A model generated the notes under the pieces. It worked only from the letters and a program-made list of their open reading frames with translations. It was not told the DNA's origin and did no database searches. Below are positions 1 through 5,308 of a stretch of DNA of 6,283 nucleotides, piece after piece. The stretch is from assembly GCA_038258185.1 (NCBI GenBank), contig JBBSQD010000336.1:1-6283 (forward strand), written 5' to 3'. Within the stretch, counting starts at the first letter, position 1. Each line of letters opens with the position of its first letter. Both the position numbers and the translations under genes were made by a program. The stretch is from JAIOHN01 sp038258185 (GTDB taxonomy: Bacteria; Chloroflexota; Anaerolineae; Aggregatilineales; Phototrophicaceae).

Positions 1-1
1 C

Positions 2-1537
2 AATGTGCTCTTGATTATCCTCGATACGCTGCGCCGTGACCGGCTTTCGGCCTATGGGCATCAGCGTGAGACTTCCCCGGCGCTGGATGCCTTTGCCCAG
101 GACGCGACCCTGTTTGAACGGGCGATTGCCCCGGCGCAGTGGACCGTTCCGGCTCACACTTCCATTTTTACCGGTTTGTATCCCAGCGCGCATGGTGTGA
201 CTCAGGGCAATGCTCAGCTTTCCGGCATGCACCCGACTCTGGCCGAAATCCTGCGTGGCGATGGCTATGAAACGGTCGGCTTCTGCAATAATCCGCTGGT
301 GGGTGTGCTGAACAATGGCCTGCAACGCGGCTTTAATCACTTCTACAATTATGCCGGGGCGGCGGTCAATCGTCCGTTTGATTCCTCGAAAAGCAGTGTG
401 CGCCGCGAGATCGACAAGCGCTGGCGGCGTTTTGCCCGACCCACCCAGAATCGCTTTGCACATTCCGATCTGCTGTTCCGTGTGTCGATGAATCCGCTGC
501 TGGTGCCGCTATGGACGCGCATCACCAATTACACCGGCCATACCGAAAACTCGGTGGATGATCTCATTGGCTACTGGCAGCAGCATGCCAGCGGCGGCGA
601 AGAAAAACCGCTGTTCGCCTTTCTCAACCTGATGGGGGCGCATCTGCCGTACCGTCCGCCGCAGGATTATCTGGATCGCATCGCGCCGGGGGTCAAGCGT
701 GACCGCCACGCTTATCGCTTTATGAATCGCTTCAACACAGAAGCTGCTCGCTGGGCCAGCCCCACTGATCCTCCCTTAGAGGATTGGGAGCGTCAGGTGT
801 TATATGACTTCTATGATGCCGAGATTCTGCATCAGGATTATCATCTGGGGCGCCTGCTGGATGCGCTGGATGAATCCGGCGCCCTGGAAAACACGATGGT
901 GATTATCGCTGCTGATCACGGCGAGTCGCATGGTGATCATAATTTCTTCGGCCACAGTTTTGTCGTCTATCAGGAACTGGTGCATGTGCCGCTGGTCATT
1001 CGCTATCCCGATCATTTCCCGGCAGGCAAACGGGTGGCGACCAATGTCTCCACCCGGCGCATTTTCCACACCGTGCTGGATGCTACGGGGATTAAACCGC
1101 CGTTGGACGCTGCTGACCCGAATGCCGATGTGCGCGGTTTATCCCTGGCACGGGCGACCAATGGCGCACGGGATACCGAAGGCGGCATTGTCTTTGCTGA
1201 GGCTTTCCCACCGCTGACATTTCTGAACGTCATTCAGCATCGCGCACCGGGTCTGATTGACCGTCTGAGTCTGAGACAGGTGCGGCGCGGAGTCTATGAC
1301 GGCGCGAACAAACTGGCGGTGGTGGCGGATCGTGTTGAGGGCTTATATGATGTGGCGCACGACCCGGCGGAAATGCAGGATGTCTCCGGTCAGAATCCGC
1401 TGCTGGTGAGTCAGTTACAGGGCAAAATTCAATCGTTTGTCAAAACCGAATCTGTCCGGCAGACCGAAGCCGGCGCATTTGGCGATGTCGATGATTCGAT
1501 TCTGGATAATCTGCGGGCGCTGGGTTACATCGAATGA
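2..1537 (+). CDS. Sulfatase-like hydrolase (alkaline phosphatase superfamily), 5' end cut off by the window
   Basis: The reading frame is open from base 2 (Asn codon, then GTG), and the conserved first strand reads NVLLIILDTLRRDRLSAYG, so the true start lies outside the window, probably only a few codons upstream; the GTG at 5 is internal. Residues below count from that GTG. D7 is the expected N-terminal metal ligand. The nucleophile region is WTVPAHTSIFTGLYPSAHG, with T47 where sulfatases carry the Cys/Ser converted to formylglycine. H213 (GAHLPY), the YDAEILHQDYHLGRLLDAL helix, D304-H305 (DHGESHGDH) and H317 (GHS) complete the metal and phosphate/sulfate site. The C-terminus LRALGYIE is typical of full-length members. 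No signal peptide can be judged because the start is missing. The family cleaves or transfers sulfate or phosphate esters; with Thr at the nucleophile, a phosphoesterase or phosphotransferase role is more likely than a formylglycine sulfatase. The substrate is unknown. The stop overlaps the NUDIX start (ATGA). Confidence 0.9.
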   Translation, partial: NVLLIILDTLRRDRLSAYGHQRETSPALDAFAQDATLFERAIAPAQWTVPAHTSIFTGLYPSAHGVTQGNAQLSGMHPTLAEILRGDGYETVGFCNNPLVGVLNNGLQRGFNHFYNYAGAAVNRPFDSSKSSVRREIDKRWRRFARPTQNRFAHSDLLFRVSMNPLLVPLWTRITNYTGHTENSVDDLIGYWQQHASGGEEKPLFAFLNLMGAHLPYRPPQDYLDRIAPGVKRDRHAYRFMNRFNTEAARWASPTDPPLEDWERQVLYDFYDAEILHQDYHLGRLLDALDESGALENTMVIIAADHGESHGDHNFFGHSFVVYQELVHVPLVIRYPDHFPAGKRVATNVSTRRIFHTVLDATGIKPPLDAADPNADVRGLSLARATNGARDTEGGIVFAEAFPPLTFLNVIQHRAPGLIDRLSLRQVRRGVYDGANKLAVVADRVEGLYDVAHDPAEMQDVSGQNPLLVSQLQGKIQSFVKTESVRQTEAGAFGDVDDSILDNLRALGYIE

Positions 1538-2001
1538 GTGTGCTGATTGATTGTGATGTGTTCAGCGGTGGCAGAATCCAACTGCCGCGCGAGCGCTTTG
1601 CATTTCGTCCGGCCACTTACGGTCTGATCTTCCACGACAACAAACTGCTGCTTTTAAACATCCGTGCGACAGGTAAGTATACGCTGCCGGGTGGCGGAGT
1701 CGAGCCGGGGGAAAGGCTTGAAGAAGCGCTGCGATGTGAAGTCCGCGAGGAAGCTGGAATCGAAATTGATATGATCCGTCTGGCCCATGTGTATGAGGGC
1801 TTTTTCTATTATGATCCGGGTGATCTGGCTTTCCATAGCTACTATTTTATTCACACCTGTGTGCCGAGTACGCTGGAATTGGTTGCGGATGAAGGTGTGA
1901 TGGATGATGAGGCGGAAAAGCCGCGCTGGATTGAACCGACTGACTTGCAGGCTGACGATTTTCAGCACAGCGGTAATGTGATTATGGATCTGATCCGGTA
2001 G
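1534..2001 (+). CDS. NUDIX hydrolase
   Basis: A 155-aa protein, normal size for a single-domain NUDIX enzyme, which hydrolyses nucleoside diphosphates linked to another moiety (nucleotide sugars, dNTPs, ADP-ribose and similar). The Nudix box spans residues 54-76: G54, E60, then C68-E69-V70-R71-E72-E73-A74-G75-I76. It fits GX5EX7REUXEEXGU except that the first Arg is Cys68; the Mg2+-binding glutamates E69, E72 and E73 are kept. The preceding strand KLLLLNIRATGKYTLPGGG is characteristic. The C-terminal part (EAEKPRWIEPTDL) is the usual closing strand of such hydrolases. The start ATG overlaps the stop of the upstream sulfatase-like gene by 4 nt (ATGA), and no good Shine-Dalgarno precedes it, so translation is probably coupled to that gene. 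The substrate cannot be told from the sequence; coupling to an alkaline-phosphatase-superfamily enzyme hints at phosphoester or sugar-nucleotide metabolism (inference). Confidence 0.92.
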   Translation: MSVLIDCDVFSGGRIQLPRERFAFRPATYGLIFHDNKLLLLNIRATGKYTLPGGGVEPGERLEEALRCEVREEAGIEIDMIRLAHVYEGFFYYDPGDLAFHSYYFIHTCVPSTLELVADEGVMDDEAEKPRWIEPTDLQADDFQHSGNVIMDLIR

Positions 2002-2002
2002 T

Positions 2003-2121
2003 ATGGCTAAAAATATTGTCTTCATCGGCCCCAGTAAAACGGGCAAAACTACCATCTGGCGACACTGACGCTGTACACACAATCACACGCCCGAGCAAAC
2101 TGCACGGCGATTATTGAATAG
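2003..2121 (+). pseudogene. Truncated, probably frameshifted P-loop NTPase remnant
   Basis: One base after the NUDIX stop an ATG opens a 21-codon frame (2003-2068) that reads like the first beta-strand and Walker A loop of an NTPase: NIVFIGPSKTGKTTI, with GPSKTGKT matching GxxxxGKT. It stops at a TGA (2066-2068). Shifting frame at 2056 gives a natural continuation of the P-loop helix, LATLTLYTQSHARANCTAIIE, ending at TAG 2119-2121, nine bases before the next gene. The simplest reading is a one-base deletion plus loss of the rest of the gene. The parent could be a small GTPase, kinase or AAA-type ATPase; too little is left to tell. A genuine 21-aa peptide, or chance resemblance, is also possible. 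The Walker A match and open frame are seen; the decay history is inferred. Confidence 0.45.
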
Positions 2122-2129
2122 TTGGGTTT

Positions 2130-2819
2130 ATGACCGAAGCCGAACGCATCGACGAAATTTATAAGCGACTGACCGAAGCGGCGAAAAACTGGCCGACCAC
2201 TTCGCTCGATCATTTTCAGGGGCAACCATTTAAGGCGCTGATCGCTGGCATGCTGAGCGCGCAGACGCGGGAGGAACAGACTTTAGCCGCGGCCAATGCG
2301 CTGTTCGCGATGGCTGATAATCCTGAAGATATGCTTAAGCTGACCGACGAGCAGATTTTGAGCGCCGTGCGCATCGTCAGTTATTACGAGAGTAAGGCGA
2401 AATATGTGCGGGAAATCTGCGAGCGCTTAGTCGAACATGACGGTGGGGTGGTTCCGCGCACGGTGCCGGAATTGATGGAATATCGCGGCGTGGGTTGGAA
2501 AGTGGCGGTGCTGACGCTGGAAGTCGGTTATGACATCCACGACGATATCACTGTGGATGTGCATGTGAACCGCATCAGCAAACGCCTGGGGCTGATCGAC
2601 CCCAAAATTAAGCAACCCGCGAAAATCAACGAGGCGCTGAAGCTGGTGCTGCCGCGCGAGTATTGGGGCCAGTGGAATCCGCTGATGGTCTTATTCGGGC
2701 GGGCAATCTGCCAGCCGACGTATCCCAAATGCGCGACCTGCTTTCTGTATGAATTGTGTCCGCGCATCAATGTGATCCAGACCGGCCCGAAATCGTATAA
2801 AAACGCTGAATACTCCTAG
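2130..2819 (+). CDS. nth: Endonuclease III-like DNA glycosylase/AP lyase with [4Fe-4S] cluster
   Basis: A 229-aa member of the helix-hairpin-helix (HhH-GPD) base-excision repair family; E. coli Nth is 211 aa. Endonuclease III removes oxidised pyrimidines and nicks the abasic site. Landmarks: LIAGMLSAQT at residues 37-46 (the LSAQ pocket motif); the hairpin YRGVGWKVAV with K124 at the position of the catalytic Schiff-base Lys; TVDVHVNRI with D143 at the position of the catalytic Asp; and a full cluster motif C194-x6-C201-x2-C204-x5-C210. All catalytic and cluster residues are present, so the enzyme should be active as a bifunctional glycosylase. It differs from textbook Nth in TREEQT after LSAQ and in Trp instead of Arg before the catalytic Lys, so it is a divergent subfamily and substrate range may differ; the symbol denotes family, not proven orthology. 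The frame is closed by a TGA at 2115-2117, so ATG 2130 is the first possible start; its ribosome binding site is weak. MutY is unlikely at this length, with no C-terminal domain. Confidence 0.9.
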   Translation: MTEAERIDEIYKRLTEAAKNWPTTSLDHFQGQPFKALIAGMLSAQTREEQTLAAANALFAMADNPEDMLKLTDEQILSAVRIVSYYESKAKYVREICERLVEHDGGVVPRTVPELMEYRGVGWKVAVLTLEVGYDIHDDITVDVHVNRISKRLGLIDPKIKQPAKINEALKLVLPREYWGQWNPLMVLFGRAICQPTYPKCATCFLYELCPRINVIQTGPKSYKNAEYS

Positions 2820-2860
2820 AGGATGTTATGCACTTTGAGAAAGATTCAGAACCTATTTAC

Positions 2861-2990
2861 CCCTCACCCTAAATCCCTCTCTCCCGCAGGGACGCTTCCC
2901 AGCCACAAGGGGCGAGGGACTTGAAAATCTTGCGCCCCTCTCCCCAGTGAGCGCAGCGAACGATCGTGGGAGAGGTGCCGGGGGTGAGGG
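2861..2990. repeat. Nested imperfect inverted-repeat element, about 130 bp
   Basis: The outer arms are CCCTCACCC at 2861-2869 and GGGTGAGGG at 2982-2990, nine perfect pairs extended by a T:G pair (2870:2981). A second pair lies just inside: CTCTCCC at 2879-2885 with GGGAGAG at 2968-2974. A third, central hairpin pairs GGGGCGAGGG (2909-2918) with CCCTCTCCCC (2936-2945), nine of ten positions matching around a 17-nt loop. The element fills most of the gap between the nth-like and App1-like genes. Its GC-rich, C/G-strand-biased arms resemble dispersed palindromic (REP or MITE-like) repeats, but only this copy is in the window, so copy number is unknown. It could also work as a transcript-end structure for the upstream gene. 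It encodes no protein that I can support. Confidence 0.7.
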
Positions 2991-3015
2991 AAGGCCAGTA
3001 ACAGCTCCTAGCGAT

Positions 3016-3056
3016 TTGTTCGTTATACTCAATGCAACTGTGAACAATCTGAAGGA
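3016..3056 (+). promoter_or_regulatory. Probable promoter -10, inverted repeat and RBS of the App1-like gene
   Basis: TATACT at 3024-3029 is a good -10 candidate, but no convincing -35 stands 16-18 bp upstream. It is enclosed by a perfect 6-bp inverted repeat, TTGTTC (3016-3021) and GAACAA (3042-3047), with 20 nt between, which could be an operator or a leader hairpin. AAGGA at 3052-3056 lies six bases before ATG 3063 and is a normal Shine-Dalgarno site that fixes that start. Confidence 0.45.
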
Positions 3057-3062
3057 TACACC

Positions 3063-4241
3063 ATGACCCACTGGAAGGATATTCTGATGCATCTGGCGGA
3101 TAATGTCGAAGAGCATTTCGACACGCTGACGCACGGTCTGAACAAACGCCTGCGCCGCGGCCAGCCCATCTGCATCGTGCCGTATATCGGTTTTGGGACG
3201 CGCGATACGTTTTACCTTAAAGGCCGGGTGCTGAAGGACAGTGGCGTTACCTCGGCTGAGGATAACGACAGTATCTGGGAAAATCTGCTGAATATGTACC
3301 GCCGCATCAACACGGCGGAGATTGCCGGGGCTCGGCTGCGGGCAAATTTTGGCGGGCAGGATTACGAGGTCACTACCGATAACGAAGGGTATTATCATCT
3401 GGAAATTCCGCTGGCCGAGCCGCTGCCTCCGGGGCCAGTCTGGTACGATATTGACTTTGAACTGCTGGATTATCCTAACTGGGAAGCAGGTCAACATCCT
3501 ATTGAAACGGCTCGCGCGGTCGTGCCGCCAGTTAACGCGCAGTTTGGCGTGATCAGCGATATTGATGACACGGTTTTGCAGACCGATGTACTGCATGTGC
3601 TGAATATGGCGCGGAACGTGTTTCTGGGGAATTCGCATACACGCCTGCCATTTGAAGGCGTGGCGGCGTTTTATCGGGCGCTACAGTTAGGCACGCAAAG
3701 CAGCTTCAACCCCATTTTTTATCTGTCGAGCAGCGCCTGGAATCTCTATGATCTGCTGGTGGATTTCTTCGAGGTGCGCGAGATTCCAACTGGCCCGCTG
3801 ATGCTGGTGGATTATGGCATCACGTCCGATCAGTTTATTACCCCCGGTCATCACGCCCATAAATCCATGCATATCCAGACCCTGCTGGACAGGTATCCGG
3901 ATCTGCCGTTTATTTTAATTGGTGACAGCGGCCAGAAGGACCCGGAAATTTACCTGGAGATTATCCGGCAAAATCCCGGACGCATCCTGACGGCCTATAT
4001 CCGTGATGTGCGTGCTGGTGAGATTCGGATAGAGGCCGCGGCGTGGGCAGATGAAGCGCAGGCTGCCGGGTCGGACATGCTGCTGGTGGAAGATACGGAG
4101 GCCGCGGCGCAACATGCCGCCGAACACGGTTATATCCTGTGGGAAACCAAGCCGATGATTGCCGAAGAACGCGAAGCGGATAAAGAGGCGCCAACCCTGA
4201 TTGAACAGTTAGTCAAAGGGGATGACAGCGCCTCAGAGTAG
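3063..4241 (+). CDS. App1-type phosphatase (DUF2183, HAD superfamily)
   Basis: A 392-aa soluble protein with no signal peptide or membrane segment. The C-terminal half carries the App1/DUF2183 catalytic domain: motif I SDIDDTVLQT with D166 and D168 (DxDxT; nucleophile and acid/base), motif II YLSSSAW near S222, motif III HAHKSMHI with K267, and motif IV GDSGQKDPEIY with D288 and D293. All four HAD motifs are intact. The N-terminal part (about 35-160) has PYIGFGTRDTFYLKGRV followed by predicted beta strands, an accessory beta domain usual in bacterial members. The tail MLLVEDTEAAAQHAAEHGYI is also typical of the family. Yeast App1 dephosphorylates phosphatidate to diacylglycerol; bacterial homologues are largely uncharacterised, so a lipid-phosphate substrate is an extrapolation. 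An AAGGA ribosome binding site six bases upstream supports the start. The gene probably has its own promoter and converges on the VOC gene, with 41 bp between stops. Confidence 0.9.
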   Translation: MTHWKDILMHLADNVEEHFDTLTHGLNKRLRRGQPICIVPYIGFGTRDTFYLKGRVLKDSGVTSAEDNDSIWENLLNMYRRINTAEIAGARLRANFGGQDYEVTTDNEGYYHLEIPLAEPLPPGPVWYDIDFELLDYPNWEAGQHPIETARAVVPPVNAQFGVISDIDDTVLQTDVLHVLNMARNVFLGNSHTRLPFEGVAAFYRALQLGTQSSFNPIFYLSSSAWNLYDLLVDFFEVREIPTGPLMLVDYGITSDQFITPGHHAHKSMHIQTLLDRYPDLPFILIGDSGQKDPEIYLEIIRQNPGRILTAYIRDVRAGEIRIEAAAWADEAQAAGSDMLLVEDTEAAAQHAAEHGYILWETKPMIAEEREADKEAPTLIEQLVKGDDSASE

Positions 4242-4246
4242 ATATG

Positions 4247-4287
4247 GCTGAGATTTGAGCGCAAAGCGAAACGGCGAAAGTCTCAGC
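4247..4287. terminator. Hairpin between convergent genes, possible terminator
   Basis: GCTGAGATTT (4247-4256) pairs with AAGTCTCAGC (4278-4287): seven perfect pairs, one T:G and two T:A, with a 21-nt purine-rich loop. The right arm covers the VOC stop codon. Neither side has a T-tract, so it is not a canonical intrinsic terminator; it could slow polymerase or protect 3' ends of the two converging transcripts. Confidence 0.4.
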
Positions 4288-4660
4288 GAGTCGATTGGAA
4301 CAATTCAATCGGATTGCCGGAAGGATCATCCAGCAGGATTTGCTTGCCGCCGGTTCCACTCACGATTTCATTACGGAAACTCGCCCCGCCAGCCTTCAGT
4401 TTTTCGACGATTGCTTCTAAATCTTCAAACTCAAGCTGGATGCGGTTCCAGCCACCGGGAACAGGCATCTGTCCATCCGGCATGGCCTGACCAGCTCCAC
4501 CCGCGCCGGGACGGTTAAGGAATAGCTGTAAATCCCCAAGCGAAATCCGCGCGAAGCCGGGCGCGGGATGCATGTCCACGACAAAGCCCAGAAATTCGGT
4601 ATAAAAGGCGACGGCTGCATCCACATCATCAACGATATAGCGAACACCAACTTTACTCAT
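4283..4660 (-). CDS. VOC superfamily protein (glyoxalase/bleomycin-resistance-like)
   Basis: A 125-aa single-domain protein of normal VOC length, with the two beta-alpha-beta-beta-beta modules: module 1 YIVDDVDAAVAFYTEFLGF (8-26) followed by FARISLGDLQLFL, and module 2 NRIQLEFEDLEAIVEKLKAGGASF (72-95) followed by KQILLDDPSGNPIELFQ. E119 in PIELFQ is the usual C-terminal metal-site Glu. His at the usual module-start positions is absent (V6-R7-Y8 and R73-I74-Q75), so a canonical metal-dependent glyoxalase or dioxygenase is unlikely; a ligand-binding or resistance-type VOC protein, or one with altered chemistry, fits better. The substrate is unknown. The start ATG (4658-4660) is preceded by AAAGGGAAA on the minus strand, a good Shine-Dalgarno site. 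A strong promoter and adjacent palindrome lie upstream, so this is a separately regulated gene. Confidence 0.88.
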   Translation of the reverse strand: MSKVGVRYIVDDVDAAVAFYTEFLGFVVDMHPAPGFARISLGDLQLFLNRPGAGGAGQAMPDGQMPVPGGWNRIQLEFEDLEAIVEKLKAGGASFRNEIVSGTGGKQILLDDPSGNPIELFQSTR

Positions 4661-4693
4661 ATCTGATTTCCCTTTCAGCCAGTTTATGAATTT

Positions 4694-4722
4694 ATTGTAT
4701 GAGGCTGAAGGTTATGAGACAA
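4694..4722 (-). promoter_or_regulatory. Sigma70-type promoter of the VOC gene
   Basis: Read on the minus strand, TTGTCT (4717-4722) and TACAAT (4694-4699) are separated by exactly 17 bp, close to consensus at both elements. Predicted transcription starts near 4687, giving a leader of about 27 nt that contains the AGGGA ribosome binding site (4669-4673). Confidence 0.6.
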
Positions 4723-4724
4723 GC

Positions 4725-4738
4725 TGTACTTTAGTACA
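4725..4738. promoter_or_regulatory. 14-bp perfect palindrome, probable operator
   Basis: TGTACT-TT-AGTACA is a perfect 6-2-6 inverted repeat lying two bases upstream of the VOC -35 box. Its centre is about 44 bp upstream of the predicted start site, a position typical for an activator that touches RNA polymerase; a repressor is also possible. The half-site recurs in the spacer beyond the neighbouring 101-aa gene. Confidence 0.5.
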
Positions 4739-4752
4739 AATGTTCGTCGGAT

Positions 4753-5058
4753 TTAAGCGTCTTCCCACAGGCTGGGTAAATCGTCAATTTCCGCCCAGGC
4801 TTCGCCGCTTTGACGTGTCTGCGTAGTGAGATCGGTAAAGAACTGGTCGATCACTTCACGCTCCTGTTTCAGCGGTGGGGAGCAAAAACACTGTTCCTCC
4901 CATGTCGCCCAGCCTTCATCATCGACCCGCGCATTTTCCAGTGCATGCTGTAACTCTGTACCGAAAGGTCGCATTTTGGCGATATCACCGCTGTCGAGCA
5001 GGGTGCGCAGCGCATCTAAATTCTGTGGGGGTTTCGCCCGTACCAGATAATGAGCCAT
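4753..5058 (-). CDS. Uncharacterised 101-aa protein
   Basis: I do not recognise a characterised family. The protein is small, soluble and acidic towards its C-terminus, with no signal peptide or membrane segment. It starts MAHYLVRAKP like a beta strand of a small alpha/beta domain, continues with an amphipathic helix (LDALRTLLDSGDIAKM, 14-29), RPFGTELQHALENARV, a WATWEEQCFCSPPL segment (50-63) with Cys57 and Cys59, a second helix and a final LPSLWED. This layout recalls small dimeric alpha/beta-barrel proteins, but that is a guess. The start is well supported: on the minus strand GGAGGG (5067-5072) stands eight bases before the ATG. It runs in the same direction as the VOC gene 92 bp downstream, but that gene has its own promoter, so co-transcription is optional. 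GTAC-type motifs upstream suggest control shared with the VOC gene. Confidence 0.75.
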   Translation of the reverse strand: MAHYLVRAKPPQNLDALRTLLDSGDIAKMRPFGTELQHALENARVDDEGWATWEEQCFCSPPLKQEREVIDQFFTDLTTQTRQSGEAWAEIDDLPSLWEDA

Positions 5059-5136
5059 GATTTATTCCCTCCAATAAAATGTTTACCTTGTAACTGTAAT
5101 CACAATAACCGCAAATACAGTCTGCGGCATCGGGTT

Positions 5137-5167
5137 AAAGTACGGAATTTTACTGGACAAAAGTACA
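5137..5167. promoter_or_regulatory. Paired AAAGTAC direct repeats, possible regulator site
   Basis: AAAGTAC occurs at 5137-5143 and again at 5160-5166, 23 bp apart (about two helical turns), with TTTACTGGA between them. The second copy extends to AGTACA, the same half-site as the palindrome upstream of the VOC gene. The location upstream of the minus-strand 101-aa gene suggests a binding site for the same regulator; this is inferred from motif sharing only. Confidence 0.4.
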
Positions 5168-5197
5168 GCCCCTAAAATTTTCTTGTTATTATTTTAA

Positions 5198-5225
5198 TTG
5201 CCAACGCTGCTTTTCTCATTACAAT
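5198..5225 (+). promoter_or_regulatory. Probable sigma70 promoter of the 223-aa exported protein gene
   Basis: TTGCCA (5198-5203) and TACAAT (5220-5225) are spaced by 16 bp. The predicted start near 5232 gives a leader of about 75 nt that carries the inverted repeat TTTACA (5245-5250)/TGTAAA (5265-5270) and a GGAG ribosome binding site around 5294-5297, rather far (about 11 bases) from ATG 5309. Confidence 0.45.
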
Positions 5226-5308
5226 ACATATAACAGTATACAAATTTACACTATCTTATGTTGATGTAAAAGTAAGTACTTGTCAATGAAAAGTGGAGTT
5301 TACACACT

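Larger units (their letters stand above)
5059..5308. other. AT-rich divergent intergenic region
   Basis: 250 bp between divergent genes, clearly richer in A+T than its surroundings. Beyond the entries listed separately, it contains inverted repeats ACTGTA (5093-5098)/TACAGT (5116-5121) and CCGCA (5109-5113)/TGCGG (5123-5127), an 8-bp palindrome AAGTACTT (5274-5281), and a weak minus-strand promoter candidate for the 101-aa gene, TTGCGG (5109-5114) and TACAAG (5087-5092) with 16 bp between. I see no small ORF worth reporting. Confidence 0.5.

Noticed and set aside
930..1217. Plus-strand 95-codon frame inside the sulfatase-like gene
   Set aside because: It is a frame shadow: the main frame here carries the conserved DHGE and GHS metal-site motifs.
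2820..3062. Possible CRISPR or tandem array in the GC-rich intergenic repeat
   Set aside because: The repeats are inverted, not regularly spaced direct copies, and there are no spacers.
2853..3638. Long minus-strand open frame of 261 codons across the repeat and the App1-like gene
   Set aside because: It is antisense to a gene with all four HAD motifs, shows no domain-like sequence, and its C-terminal half derives from the low-complexity inverted repeat.
4255..4518. Plus-strand 87-codon frame opposite the VOC gene
   Set aside because: The VOC frame on the other strand has clear family motifs, promoter and ribosome binding site; the plus frame is rich in Arg, Ser and His, as expected for a shadow.
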